A DNA stretch of 40,018 nucleotides from Streptomyces longispororuber (GCF_014656095.1 NZ_BNBT01000069.1:1-40018); one strand, 5' to 3'; shown: positions 24,061 through 32,331, counted from the stretch's first letter. Numbers and translations are program-made. The notes: a model not told the origin generated them from the letters alone.

Positions 24061-25059
24061 ATGCAGAATCTTCCGGAAGAACTCGATGAAAAACTCCTAT
24101 GGGATGCTTTGAAAGGATTCGGTGTCACCCCGACCCGGGTGTCCTACGCCCCCGTCGGGTTCGGGGACCACCACTGGGAGGTCGTCGACGAGACCGGCGG
24201 GCGGTGGTTCGCCACCGTGTCCGACCTGGAGCACAAGGAGTACTGCGGGCACGGGGCCGCGGCGGCCCTGGAGGGACTGCGCCGGGCCATGGAGACCGCG
24301 CGCACCCTGCGCGAGCGCGACGGGCTCGGCTTCGTCGTCGCGCCCGTCCCGGCCGCGGACGGCCGCTCCGTCGTCGCCCTGGACGCGCGCTACGCCCTCA
24401 CGCTCTTCCCTCATGTGCCGGGCCGCGCGCGCGAGTTCGGGCAGCGGCTGTCGACGGCCGAGCGCGACCAGGTCCTCGACCTCCTGGCGGAGCTGCACGG
24501 CAGGACGCCGCCGGAGACCACGCCGCCGACGACCCTGGAGCCCGCCGGGCTGGGCGACGTCCGCGAGGCGCTTGACCACCTGGAAGCCCCCTGGACGGGC
24601 GGCCCGTTCGCCGAGCCGGCCAGGGAACTCCTCGCCGCGCACGCCGCGACGCTCCGCGCCCGCTGCGCGGAGTTCGACGCGATGGCCGCCGAGGTACGGG
24701 GCCGCGGCGCGCCCCTCGTCGTCACGCACGGCGAGCCGCACCCCGGCAACCTCATCCTCGGCGCGGACGGCTACCGGCTCGTCGACTGGGACACCGTGGG
24801 GCTCGCCCTGCCCGAGCGCGACCTGTCCCTGCACTCCGGCGACCCCGCGGACCTCGCCCGCTACACCCGGCTGACCGGCCGCACCCCGGACGCCACCGCG
24901 CTCGCGCTGTACCGGCTGCGCTGGAGCCTGCTGGACGTCGCCGAGTTCGTGGCGTGGTTCCGGGGCCCGCACGACCGCTCCGAGGACACCGAGACGGCCT
25001 GGAAGGGCTTCACCGAGACCCTCGACCACCTCGCGGAGGGCGCGCCCGGGGCGCCATGA
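24061..25059 (+). CDS. Aminoglycoside phosphotransferase-family kinase, likely self-resistance
   Basis: A 332-residue protein of the APH/choline-kinase fold. The Brenner motif reads VTHGEPHPGNLI with His223, Glu225 and Asn230; the usual catalytic Asp is Glu here, as in some uncharacterised APH-family branches. The metal-binding motif is VDWDTVG (Asp242). Length and general layout resemble APH(9)-type spectinomycin kinases such as SpcN, but I cannot prove that relation. It ends the plus-strand phosphatase-MFS operon. There is no ribosome site before the ATG, suggesting leaderless translation. The first 20 codons are distinctly AT-richer than the rest. It probably phosphorylates the cluster product for self-protection, or a sugar/cyclitol precursor. 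Confidence 0.85.
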   Translation: MQNLPEELDEKLLWDALKGFGVTPTRVSYAPVGFGDHHWEVVDETGGRWFATVSDLEHKEYCGHGAAAALEGLRRAMETARTLRERDGLGFVVAPVPAADGRSVVALDARYALTLFPHVPGRAREFGQRLSTAERDQVLDLLAELHGRTPPETTPPTTLEPAGLGDVREALDHLEAPWTGGPFAEPARELLAAHAATLRARCAEFDAMAAEVRGRGAPLVVTHGEPHPGNLILGADGYRLVDWDTVGLALPERDLSLHSGDPADLARYTRLTGRTPDATALALYRLRWSLLDVAEFVAWFRGPHDRSEDTETAWKGFTETLDHLAEGAPGAP

Positions 25060-25067
25060 CGTACGGC

Positions 25068-25577
25068 TCAGGAGGAGCCCGACGCGTGGAGCGCCGTGCG
25101 CGCCGTCTCGGTCTCCACGTCCTCGCCGAAGGCACCACCCGCCGACGCCCCGCCGAGGACAGCGGCGGCGACCGCCGCGGCGAGCACCCGGAGGGACCGC
25201 CACGACCCCCTGCCCCGTGCCGTCGGCGCGGCCACGGCGAGCCCCCGCCGGGCCGTCCACGACCCCCTGCCCGGTTCCGGCGGCGCGGCCGCGGCGGGCC
25301 GCCCGCACACCAGGGCCGTACGGGCGTCAAGCCACGCCTCCGCCTCGTCCCCGCGCAGTCCGCAGGCCGCCACGAACGCGGCCACCAGCTCCGCGCGGGG
25401 CAGCCGGTCCCTGCCGAGCATGGTCGCCGCCGTGGAGTACGGCAGCCAGTGGCCCGCCTGCGCCGCGCGGCGCTCCAACTGGCGGTAGCTGAGGCCCGAC
25501 CACGCCTTGAGGCGGCGCAGCTCCGCCACGAAGGCGGCCGCGTCGGTGACCGGCGGAGTAGGTGGTGCTGCGGTCAT
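25068..25577 (-). CDS. XRE-type helix-turn-helix protein with a C-terminal membrane segment
   Basis: A 169-residue protein. The N-terminal 75 residues (FVAELRRLKAWSGLSYRQLERRAAQ and on) match an HTH domain common in actinomycetes. A basic linker follows, then one hydrophobic segment (LRVLAAAVAAAVLGGASAGGAFG) near residues 130-153. The start ATG has AGGGGGG 5 bases upstream. It converges on the phosphotransferase with 8 bases between stop codons, so it marks the right border of the cluster. Proteins of this layout are abundant in Streptomyces and mostly uncharacterised. A membrane-tethered regulator is possible, but no target can be named. Confidence 0.8.
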   Translation of the reverse strand: MTAAPPTPPVTDAAAFVAELRRLKAWSGLSYRQLERRAAQAGHWLPYSTAATMLGRDRLPRAELVAAFVAACGLRGDEAEAWLDARTALVCGRPAAAAPPEPGRGSWTARRGLAVAAPTARGRGSWRSLRVLAAAVAAAVLGGASAGGAFGEDVETETARTALHASGSS

Positions 25578-25702
25578 CGTGACCCCCCTGACCCAGGCTG
25601 ACCTCGACGTACACGGTCTCGCACAAGCTCGAACAGCCTAACGCCTTGAGGGGTGGTGAGGGCGCCGGTCAGCCTCGCCGCATTCCCGACTCCGGAGGCC
25701 AC

Positions 25703-26965
25703 GTGTCCACGCCCCTGCCGATTGACCGCCCCCACGCCTGCCCGCACCACCGCTTCCCCACGCGGACCTGCCCGCGCCACCACCCCCACAGGAACGGCCA
25801 CCCCCGCAGGACCGGCCACCGCCGCCGTACGCCCGCTGCCGCCGCCCTCGCCGCGCTGCTGCTCCTCGGCGGGTGCGCCGCCGCGCCCCGCGCCGGGGAG
25901 TCGGCGGCGCGCACCACGGCGGCCGGGGCCCGTGCCGGGGAGTCGGTCGCCGACTTCCTCCGCCGTACCCTGCCCGCCGGGCCCGGTGGCACCGTGGTCG
26001 CCGCCCGCGGCGACCGGCTCGCGTACTGCGGCGGGTTCGGGGCGGCGGACCGCGCCGCCGGCACCCCCGCGAGCTGCCGCACCGTGTACGACGTCATGTC
26101 GATGACGAAGCAGTTCACCGCGGCCGCGATCGTGAAGCTGGAGGCGATGGGCAGGCTCCGGGTCACCGACCCCGTCAGCCGCCACCTCGACCGGCTCCGG
26201 CCCGTACCCGGGGACAAGCGCGGCATCACGGTCGAGCACCTGCTCACGCACACGTCGGGCCTGGTCGAGGGGCTCGGTGACGACTACGAGCCGCTGTCGC
26301 GCGAGGAGTTGGTGCGCCGGGCCCTCGCCTCGGAGCTCCGGTCCGCCCCCGGCGAGGAGTTCCACTACTCCAACACCGGCTACAGCCTCCTCGCCGTGAT
26401 CGTCGAGGAGGCGTCCGGGGAGACGTACGAATGGTTCCTGAACCGGCACCTGTTCGCCCCCGCCGGGATGGAGCACACCGGCTACGTGCTGCCCCGCCGG
26501 CCGCGCCACCTGGTCGCCGTGGAGTACGACAGCGCGGGGCGGAGCAAGGGCAGGCCCTTCGACCACCCCTGGGCCGCCGACGGGCCGTACTGGAACCTGC
26601 GCGGCAACGGCGGCATGCTCTCCACCGCCCCGGACATGCTGCGGTGGCACCGCGCGCTCCTGGGCGACGACGTGCTGCCCGCCCGGGCGCGGGAGAAGCT
26701 CTTCGCGCCGCACGTACGGCAGCCGGGGTCGAAGGACGCGTACGGCTACGGCTGGAGCGTCCGCGACACCCCGGACGGCCGCCTCGCCTGGCACGACGGA
26801 GGCAACGACTGGTCGCTCGGGCTGGTGAGCCGGTCCCTGCGCGACGACGTCCTCGTGTTCTGGATCAGCAACCACGCCTACCGCGACGGCGCGTGGAACC
26901 TGGAGGAGCAGGCCGAGGAGCTGACCCTGGGCATCGCCGACCGCGTCCGCGCGGAGGGCGGCTGA
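25703..26965 (+). CDS. Serine beta-lactamase-like hydrolase, probable lipoprotein
   Basis: A 420-residue protein of the class C beta-lactamase/D-alanyl-D-alanine carboxypeptidase group. The catalytic SxxK is SMTK (Ser133, Lys136), YSN is in FHYSNTGYS, and the third box is WHDGGN in place of KTG. A lipobox LGGC (Cys58) follows a hydrophobic stretch. The region before it is an unusually long, His/Arg/Pro-rich 43 residues. The GTG start at 25703 has GGAGG 4 bases upstream. Exported peptidase, esterase or penicillin-binding activity is possible; family members vary too much for a specific substrate. It does not look part of the metabolite cluster. Confidence 0.88.
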   Translation: MSTPLPIDRPHACPHHRFPTRTCPRHHPHRNGHPRRTGHRRRTPAAAALAALLLLGGCAAAPRAGESAARTTAAGARAGESVADFLRRTLPAGPGGTVVAARGDRLAYCGGFGAADRAAGTPASCRTVYDVMSMTKQFTAAAIVKLEAMGRLRVTDPVSRHLDRLRPVPGDKRGITVEHLLTHTSGLVEGLGDDYEPLSREELVRRALASELRSAPGEEFHYSNTGYSLLAVIVEEASGETYEWFLNRHLFAPAGMEHTGYVLPRRPRHLVAVEYDSAGRSKGRPFDHPWAADGPYWNLRGNGGMLSTAPDMLRWHRALLGDDVLPARAREKLFAPHVRQPGSKDAYGYGWSVRDTPDGRLAWHDGGNDWSLGLVSRSLRDDVLVFWISNHAYRDGAWNLEEQAEELTLGIADRVRAEGG

Positions 26966-27016
26966 CGGGACGCCCCCCCGTGACGCCCTCCCCGCGACGG
27001 CCCGGCGGCCGGGGCG

Positions 27017-27694
27017 TCAGTACGGCGGGCGGACAAGGCCCGACCGGTAGGCGAGCACGACCAGTTGCGCGCGGTCGCGGGCCCCGAGCTTCGTCTTGGC
27101 CCGCTGCACGTGCGTGCGCACGGTCAGCGGGCTGACGAAGAGCTCCCCGGCGATCTCCGCGTCCGACTTGCCCTCCGCGGCCAGCGCCATGACCTCCCGC
27201 TCGCGGGCGGTGAGGGCGGCGAGGTCCACCGGCGGCACCGGACCGGCGGCGGGGTCGGGCGTGGTGAGGAACCGGGCGATGAGCGAGCGCGTCGCGGCGG
27301 GGGAGAGGAGCGCGTCGCCGGCCGCCACGGTGCGGATCCCGTCGAGCAGCCCGTCGGCGGAGACGTCCTTGCCGAGGAAGCCGCTCGCGCCGTTCCGCAG
27401 GGCCCGGGCGACGTGCTCGTCGGTCTGGAACGTGGTGAGCACGAGCACCCGCGTCGCCGCCAGCTTGGGGTCCCCGCAGATCGCGGCCGTCGCCGCGAGC
27501 CCGTCGGTGCCGGGCATGCGGATGTCCATGACGACGACGTCGGGGCGGTGCAGCCGGGCGAGTGCGACGGCCTCCCCGCCGTCGGCGGCCTCGTCGACGA
27601 CCTCCATGTCCGCGCAGGAGTCGATGAGCAGGCGGAACGTGGCCCGCAACAGGGTCTGGTCGTCGGCGAGCAGCACGCGCAGGGGAGCGGTCAT
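27017..27694 (-). CDS. NarL/LuxR-family response regulator
   Basis: A 225-residue two-component response regulator. The receiver domain starts LRVLLADDQTLLR, with phospho-acceptor Asp57 in VVVMDIRMPGTDG and the conserved Lys in GFLGKDV. The C-terminal LuxR-type HTH is LTAREREVMALAAEGKSDAEIAGELFVSPLTVRTHVQ. I chose ATG 27694 for its family-typical N-terminus and GGAAGG site. The ATG at 27733 overlaps the kinase stop (TGATG), also has an AAGGG site, and would add 13 residues. It works with the histidine kinase just upstream. Targets are unknown; the MMPL and serine-hydrolase neighbours are candidates. Confidence 0.95.
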   Translation of the reverse strand: MTAPLRVLLADDQTLLRATFRLLIDSCADMEVVDEAADGGEAVALARLHRPDVVVMDIRMPGTDGLAATAAICGDPKLAATRVLVLTTFQTDEHVARALRNGASGFLGKDVSADGLLDGIRTVAAGDALLSPAATRSLIARFLTTPDPAAGPVPPVDLAALTAREREVMALAAEGKSDAEIAGELFVSPLTVRTHVQRAKTKLGARDRAQLVVLAYRSGLVRPPY

Positions 27695-27732
27695 CGGGCA
27701 GCCTTCCCGGGGGCGGCGGACGGAGGCGGTCA

Positions 27733-28905
27733 TCAGGGCCCTTCCCGCGGCCCGCGGTGGAAGGGGAGCTCGGCGGTGACGGCGTAGCCGCCCTCGGGGT
27801 GCGGCCCCGCGTGCAGGTGACCGCCGGCCGAGCGGGCGCGCTCCCGCATGCCGATGACCCCGAAGCCGCCGCCCGGCGCGGGGGGCCGTGGCGCCGCGCC
27901 GCCGTGGTCGCGGACCGTCAGGGTCAGCCGGTCGCGCGTGTACGCGAGCCTGACCCGCGCGGTGGCCGCGCCCGCGTGCTTGGCGACGTTGGTCAGCGCC
28001 TCCTGCACGATCCGGAAAGCGGTCAGGTCCGCCCCCGGCGGCAGCGGCCGCTCCTCGCCGTCGACCGTGACGACGACCTCCAGCCCGGCGGAGGCGAAGG
28101 CGGCGACCAGCTCGGGCAGTCGAGCCAGGCCGGGGGCCGGTTCCCGTACGTCCTCGGGGGCATCGGGGTGGCGCAACAGCCCGACCGTGGCCTGGAGTTC
28201 CCGCAGCGCGGCCGAGGTGGTGCCGGTCAGCTCGCCGAGGATCCGCTCGGCCTGGTCCGGGTGGCCGCGGGCCAGGTGGGCGGCCGTACCGGCCTGGGCG
28301 TGCGCCAGCGCCATGTGGTGGGCGACCACGTCGTGCAGCTCGCGGGCGATGCGGACGCGCTCCTCGGCGACGCGGTGGCGCGCCTCCGCCTCACGGGTGC
28401 GCTCGGCGTGCTCGGCGCGGGCGCGCACGGCGTCCAGATAGGCGCGCCGCGCCCGGACCGCCGAGCCCTGGACGACCGACGCGGTGATCCAGAACGCGGG
28501 CACGACCGTCTTGTCCCCCCAGTTCTCGTGGTTCCGGTCGGAGACGAGCGCGGCCAGGACGACCGGGGCGACGACGGCGGCGCAGAACAGGTGGGCCGTC
28601 CGGCGCGGCGCGCGCACGGTCAGCGCGTACATGGCGACGAGGACCGGGAGCAGGAGCAGGACGGTGACCGGGTACCCGAGGGCGGCGGAGACGGCGGCGC
28701 AGAACCCGGTGCACGCCACGACCGGCCGCGGCCGCCTGTGCCGCGCGAGCAGGGACAGGCACGCCCCCGTCGAGAGGAGCAGCCCCGGCCACAACCCCGG
28801 CCCGCCGCGGTCGTACTGAGCACCGGTCGCCGTGCACAGCAGCACCAGGAAGGCCCCCTCGACGAGCCGGGGGTGACGGTCGGCGTACCGCCGGACGGTG
28901 AGCAT
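27733..28905 (-). CDS. Two-component sensor histidine kinase (HisKA_3 type)
   Basis: A 390-residue membrane kinase. Residues 1-150 hold several hydrophobic helices with only short loops, so there is no large extracellular sensor. A coiled region (about 150-180) leads to RIARELHDVVAHHMALA, with the phosphorylated His191. The ATPase domain shows RIVQEALTNVAKHAGA and VRDHGG, with FGVIGMRERARSAGG near the end. It starts at ATG with GGGAGGGA upstream. It is translationally linked to the response regulator. This is the DesK/NarX-like class very common in Streptomyces; the signal is unknown. Confidence 0.95.
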   Translation of the reverse strand: MLTVRRYADRHPRLVEGAFLVLLCTATGAQYDRGGPGLWPGLLLSTGACLSLLARHRRPRPVVACTGFCAAVSAALGYPVTVLLLLPVLVAMYALTVRAPRRTAHLFCAAVVAPVVLAALVSDRNHENWGDKTVVPAFWITASVVQGSAVRARRAYLDAVRARAEHAERTREAEARHRVAEERVRIARELHDVVAHHMALAHAQAGTAAHLARGHPDQAERILGELTGTTSAALRELQATVGLLRHPDAPEDVREPAPGLARLPELVAAFASAGLEVVVTVDGEERPLPPGADLTAFRIVQEALTNVAKHAGAATARVRLAYTRDRLTLTVRDHGGAAPRPPAPGGGFGVIGMRERARSAGGHLHAGPHPEGGYAVTAELPFHRGPREGP

Positions 28906-28982
28906 GGCGTCCCTCCCGGTCGGGGGTACGGGCCCACGGTGAAGGACGTGGCGGCCCGGCGGGGGGTTGTGCGGCGGGGCCC

Positions 28983-29036
28983 CCGCGCCGGGTGGGCCCC
29001 GCGCCGGGTGGGCCCCGCGCCGGGTGGGCCCCGCGC
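28983..29036. repeat. Tandem array of a 16-base GC repeat, 3.4 copies
   Basis: CCGCGCCGGGTGGGCC is repeated exactly at 28983, 28999 and 29015, with a partial fourth copy. It lies between the histidine kinase start and the MMPL stop codon. Each unit can pair with its neighbours (GGGCC/GGCCC), so it could fold strongly at the end of the MMPL transcript. Confidence 0.85.
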
Positions 29037-29091
29037 ACGGCCCCCCGCCGCACGCGGGCGGGGGCCACCACCGCGTGCCTTGCCGGTACGG

Positions 29092-31707
29092 TCAACGGCG
29101 GCGGAGACCGGTTGAGTTGGCGTTGGTATCAGCCGTACCGGTGTCGGTACGGGGATCGCCGCCGGTGTCGTCGCCCGCCTGGTCGCGTGCCTGGTCGCGT
29201 GCCTGGTCGCCTGCCGTCGGGCCCGCCGGGGACGGGACGGTGGCGGTCCGGTGGAACAGGGCCTCGCCCTCCACGTCGACGCGCGGCAGCGACCGTGCCA
29301 GGAAGCGGGGCAGCCACCACGCCCGCTCGCCGAGCAGGGCCAGGACGGCGGGGACGAACGCCATGCGCACGACGAAGGCGTCGAGCAGCACGGCCGTGGC
29401 GAGACCGAAGCCCACCATCGTCATCATGGAGTCGCCGGCGGTCATGAACCCGGAGAACACCGCCGTCATGATGAGCGCGGCCGCCGCCACCACCAGGGCG
29501 CTGTGGCGGAACCCCGTGACGACGGCCTGGCGGGGCCGCTCCCCGCGCAGGTACGCCTCGCGCATCCGGGAGACCAGGAAGACCTGGTAGTCCATGGCGA
29601 GACCGAAGACGATGCCCACCAGGAAGATCGGCATCAGGCTCATGACCGGCCCGGTCTGCTCCACGCCGAGCAGGCCCGCGCCGTGGCCGTGCTGGAAGAC
29701 CGTGACGAGCGCGCCGAGGGCCGCGAGCACCGACAGCAGATAGCCGAGGGCGGCCTTGAGCGGCACCAGCACGGAGCGGAACACCACCATCAGCAGGACG
29801 AAGGCCAGGCCGACGATGACCGAGAGGTAGGGCACGAGGGCGCCCCGCATCTTCCGCGCGACGTCGATGTTCAGCGCCGTGACCCCGGTGACCTCGAAGG
29901 ACGCCCCGGTCGCGGACGCGGTCGCGGGGCGCTCGTCACGGATGGCGCGGACGAGCTCCTCGGTCCGCTCGCTGGTGGGGGCGGTGGCCGGGGTGGCGGT
30001 GAGCACCGCGGTGTGCCGCGCCGCGTCGAACCGCGCGGGGGAGACGGACACGACGCCGTCGGTGGCGGCGATCCGCGCGGCGACGGCCTCCGTGGCGGCC
30101 TCCGGGTCGGCGGCGCCCCGCAGGTCCACGGCGATGGTCAGGGGGCCGTTGAACCCCGGGCCGAAGCCGTCGGCGAGGGCGTCGTAGGCGCGGCGCTCCG
30201 TGGTCGTCGTGGACTTCGCCTCGTCACCGGGCATGCCGAGGCGCAGGTCCGTCACGGGCACGGCGAGGGCGCCCAGACCGGCGACCGTGAGGAGCAGGAC
30301 GGGCCGGGGGCGGCGCAGCACGAAGCGCACCCAGCGCGAGGACGCCCCCTCGGCACCCTCGCCCCGGGGGGACGGACCGGCCGAACTCCCTTCGGCAGGA
30401 CGGTCGTTGGAGACCCGGAACTCGGCAGGCGCGCCCGACCGGCCCTCCGCGGCACCGCCCGCCCGACCCTCCGCCGGAGCCCCCGCCCGGCCTTCCCCCG
30501 GAGCCCCCGCCCCGCGCGCCGCCGAGCCGGCCTTCCCGCCCTCCCCGGCGCCACCCCGGAGCCCGGGACGACGTACACCACGTCGGAGAGCACGGCGCTC
30601 ACGCCGACCGTTCCCCCGACTACGACCACGACCACCACCACGGCCACCGTGACCACGGCCCCGGCCAAGGCCACGGCCCCGGCCCGGATACCGGACGCGG
30701 CGCGCGAGGACGGCGTCCGGCCAGAAGCCGAGCAGCGCCGGGGTCAGGGTCAGCGCGACGAGCACGGCGGTCAGGACGGCGCCCGCGGCGGCCAGCCCCA
30801 TCTTGGTCAGCAGCGGCACGCCGACCACCGAGAGACCGGCCAGCGCGATGACGACGGTGAGCCCGGCGAAGACGACCGCGGAACCGGCGGTGCCCACGGC
30901 CAGCCCGGTCGCCTCCCGCGGGCCGTGCCCCGCGGCCCGCTCCTGGCGGTAGCGGTTCACGACGAACAGGGCGTAGTCGATGCCGACGGCCACCCCGATC
31001 ATCATGGCCAGTTCGCCGGTGGTCGACGACAGGCCGAGGACGCTGCCCAGGGCGATGACCGCGGTCAGGCTGACGCCGACGCCGACGAGGGCGCTGAGCA
31101 GCGAGAGCCCGGCGGCGGCCAGGGACCCGAAGGTGACGAGCAGCACCAGCGCGGCGACGAGGACGCCCACCACCTCACCCGTCCCGGCGGCCGCCTGGCT
31201 CTCCAGGACGCTGCCGCCGGTCTCGACGGTCAACCCCGAGCCCCGGGCCCGCTCGACGGCGTCCTCCAGGTCGCGCTTGGCGGCGGCGGAGACGTCGTCG
31301 TCCTTCACCTCGTACGTGACGGTCGTGTAGGCCGTCGTACCGTCCTCGCTCACCCCCCGCCCGTCGAACGGGTCCGTCGCGTCGGCGACTTGCGGCCCGT
31401 CGGCCACGTCGCTCACCAACGTGCCGATGGCCTCGCGGTGCGCGGTGGCGGTGACGCGCTCCCCATGGGGGGCGACGAAGACGATCCGGGCACTCGCCGC
31501 TTCCGCCTCGGCCCCCGGGAACCGCTCGTTGATCAGGTCGAACGCCTCCTGCGCCTCGATCCCGGGCATCGAGGACGAGTCGTCCGGGGGGTCGGAGGCG
31601 CTGAGCGCGCCGACGCCGGCGACGGCCAGGACGGCCACCCACAGCAGGACGACGCGGCGTCGCCACCGCAGGGCCGCCCGGCCCAGCCGGTAGAGGAAAG
31701 TCGCCAT
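29092..31707 (-). CDS. MMPL/RND-type membrane transporter
   Basis: An 871-residue transporter of the MMPL family, which exports lipids and other hydrophobic compounds in actinomycetes. Two halves each carry a periplasmic domain and a bundle of membrane helices, including GVAVGIDYALFVVNRYRQ in the first and FGLAMDYQVFLVSRMRE in the second; these DY pairs are the proton-relay motifs. The halves are joined by an unusual linker of about 125 residues rich in Gly and Arg, ending in an eight-residue repeat (RAGAPAEG, RAGGAAEG, RSGAPAEF). The C-terminus has DQARDQARDQ repeats. Start ATG 31707 has GGAGA 7 bases upstream. Not clearly linked to the metabolite cluster. Confidence 0.93.
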   Translation of the reverse strand: MATFLYRLGRAALRWRRRVVLLWVAVLAVAGVGALSASDPPDDSSSMPGIEAQEAFDLINERFPGAEAEAASARIVFVAPHGERVTATAHREAIGTLVSDVADGPQVADATDPFDGRGVSEDGTTAYTTVTYEVKDDDVSAAAKRDLEDAVERARGSGLTVETGGSVLESQAAAGTGEVVGVLVAALVLLVTFGSLAAAGLSLLSALVGVGVSLTAVIALGSVLGLSSTTGELAMMIGVAVGIDYALFVVNRYRQERAAGHGPREATGLAVGTAGSAVVFAGLTVVIALAGLSVVGVPLLTKMGLAAAGAVLTAVLVALTLTPALLGFWPDAVLARRVRYPGRGRGLGRGRGHGGRGGGRGRSRGNGRRERRALRRGVRRPGLRGGAGEGGKAGSAARGAGAPGEGRAGAPAEGRAGGAAEGRSGAPAEFRVSNDRPAEGSSAGPSPRGEGAEGASSRWVRFVLRRPRPVLLLTVAGLGALAVPVTDLRLGMPGDEAKSTTTTERRAYDALADGFGPGFNGPLTIAVDLRGAADPEAATEAVAARIAATDGVVSVSPARFDAARHTAVLTATPATAPTSERTEELVRAIRDERPATASATGASFEVTGVTALNIDVARKMRGALVPYLSVIVGLAFVLLMVVFRSVLVPLKAALGYLLSVLAALGALVTVFQHGHGAGLLGVEQTGPVMSLMPIFLVGIVFGLAMDYQVFLVSRMREAYLRGERPRQAVVTGFRHSALVVAAAALIMTAVFSGFMTAGDSMMTMVGFGLATAVLLDAFVVRMAFVPAVLALLGERAWWLPRFLARSLPRVDVEGEALFHRTATVPSPAGPTAGDQARDQARDQAGDDTGGDPRTDTGTADTNANSTGLRRR

Positions 31708-32046
31708 GGAAGGGGTCTCCGCATCTCTGGTCTCGGGAACCCCTCCAGGCTTCCGGCGCGGACCCCGCTCCGTCGTCGTGCCCACCGCGACAATCCGACT
31801 ACCGGAAATCACGTACGGGACGCGCGCGATGTCCTCACGGAGTACGACGTCCGCGACGGTGACATGAGGAGGCGTCTCGGCGCCGTGCGGGGGCCGTGCG
31901 GGCGAGGGCCCGGGGCCAGGGCAAGGGGCCGGGGGCAGGGGCCGGGGGAACCGTTCCCGGCGCTCTCCACACGTCACCGACCGCCGTTTGACGTGGTGTT
32001 TCCGGGACACACGTTCGGTGAACCGGACGCAAGGGAGAACACTGCT
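31708..32046. promoter_or_regulatory. Divergent promoter region between MMPL and GlsB-like genes
   Basis: I see no gene in these 339 bases. It must hold the MMPL promoter and the promoter of the GlsB-like gene; a sigma-B-like site for the latter is listed separately. Confidence 0.5.
31986..32009 (+). promoter_or_regulatory. Sigma-B-like stress promoter for the GlsB-like gene
   Basis: GTTT (31986-31989) and GGGACA (32004-32009) are 14 bases apart, close to the Streptomyces sigma-B pattern GTTT-N14-16-GGGTAY. It lies about 40 bases before the ATG of a small membrane protein whose relatives are often stress-induced. The -10 differs from consensus at one or two positions. Confidence 0.45.
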
Positions 32047-32331
32047 ATGGGCATCATCGGATGGATAGTCGTCGGTCTGCTCGCGGGCGCTGTCGCCAAA
32101 GCGCTCATGCCGGGCAAGGACCCGGGCGGAATCATCGTCACCATGCTCATCGGTGTTGCCGGAGGCCTGCTCGGCGGCTTCCTCGGCAAGGTGATCTTCG
32201 GGGTCGACTCGATCGACGGCTTCTTCGAGCTCTCCACCTGGATCGCGGCCATCGTCGGCTCGGTCATCCTCCTCGCGCTGTACCGCATGGTCACCGGCCG
32301 GGGACACCGGCGCGGGCACGCCCACGCGTGA
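32047..32331 (+). CDS. GlsB/YeaQ/YmgE small membrane protein
   Basis: A 94-residue protein with three hydrophobic segments, starting MGIIGWIVVGLLAGAVAK and with GLLGGFLGK in the middle, the Gly-rich pattern of the transglycosylase-associated family (Pfam Transgly_assoc). AAGGGAG lies 9 bases before the ATG. The C-terminus is a short His/Arg tail. The biochemical function of the family is not known; relatives are often induced by general stress. It is a single-gene unit with its own terminator. Confidence 0.93.
   Translation: MGIIGWIVVGLLAGAVAKALMPGKDPGGIIVTMLIGVAGGLLGGFLGKVIFGVDSIDGFFELSTWIAAIVGSVILLALYRMVTGRGHRRGHAHA

Noticed and set aside
8156..25059. A spectinomycin or 2-deoxystreptamine cluster
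   Set aside because: The kinase, radical SAM enzyme and aminotransferases gave that impression. But there is no 2-deoxy-scyllo-inosose synthase, and the halogenase/NRPS block and the isomerase do not belong to those pathways.
28983..29036. CRISPR-like array
   Set aside because: The units are directly adjacent with no spacers and there are no cas genes.
29251..32331. A 1026-codon plus-strand frame ending in the GlsB-like protein
   Set aside because: Nearly all of it is a shadow of the MMPL gene. Only the last 94 codons, from ATG 32047 with its own ribosome site, are real.
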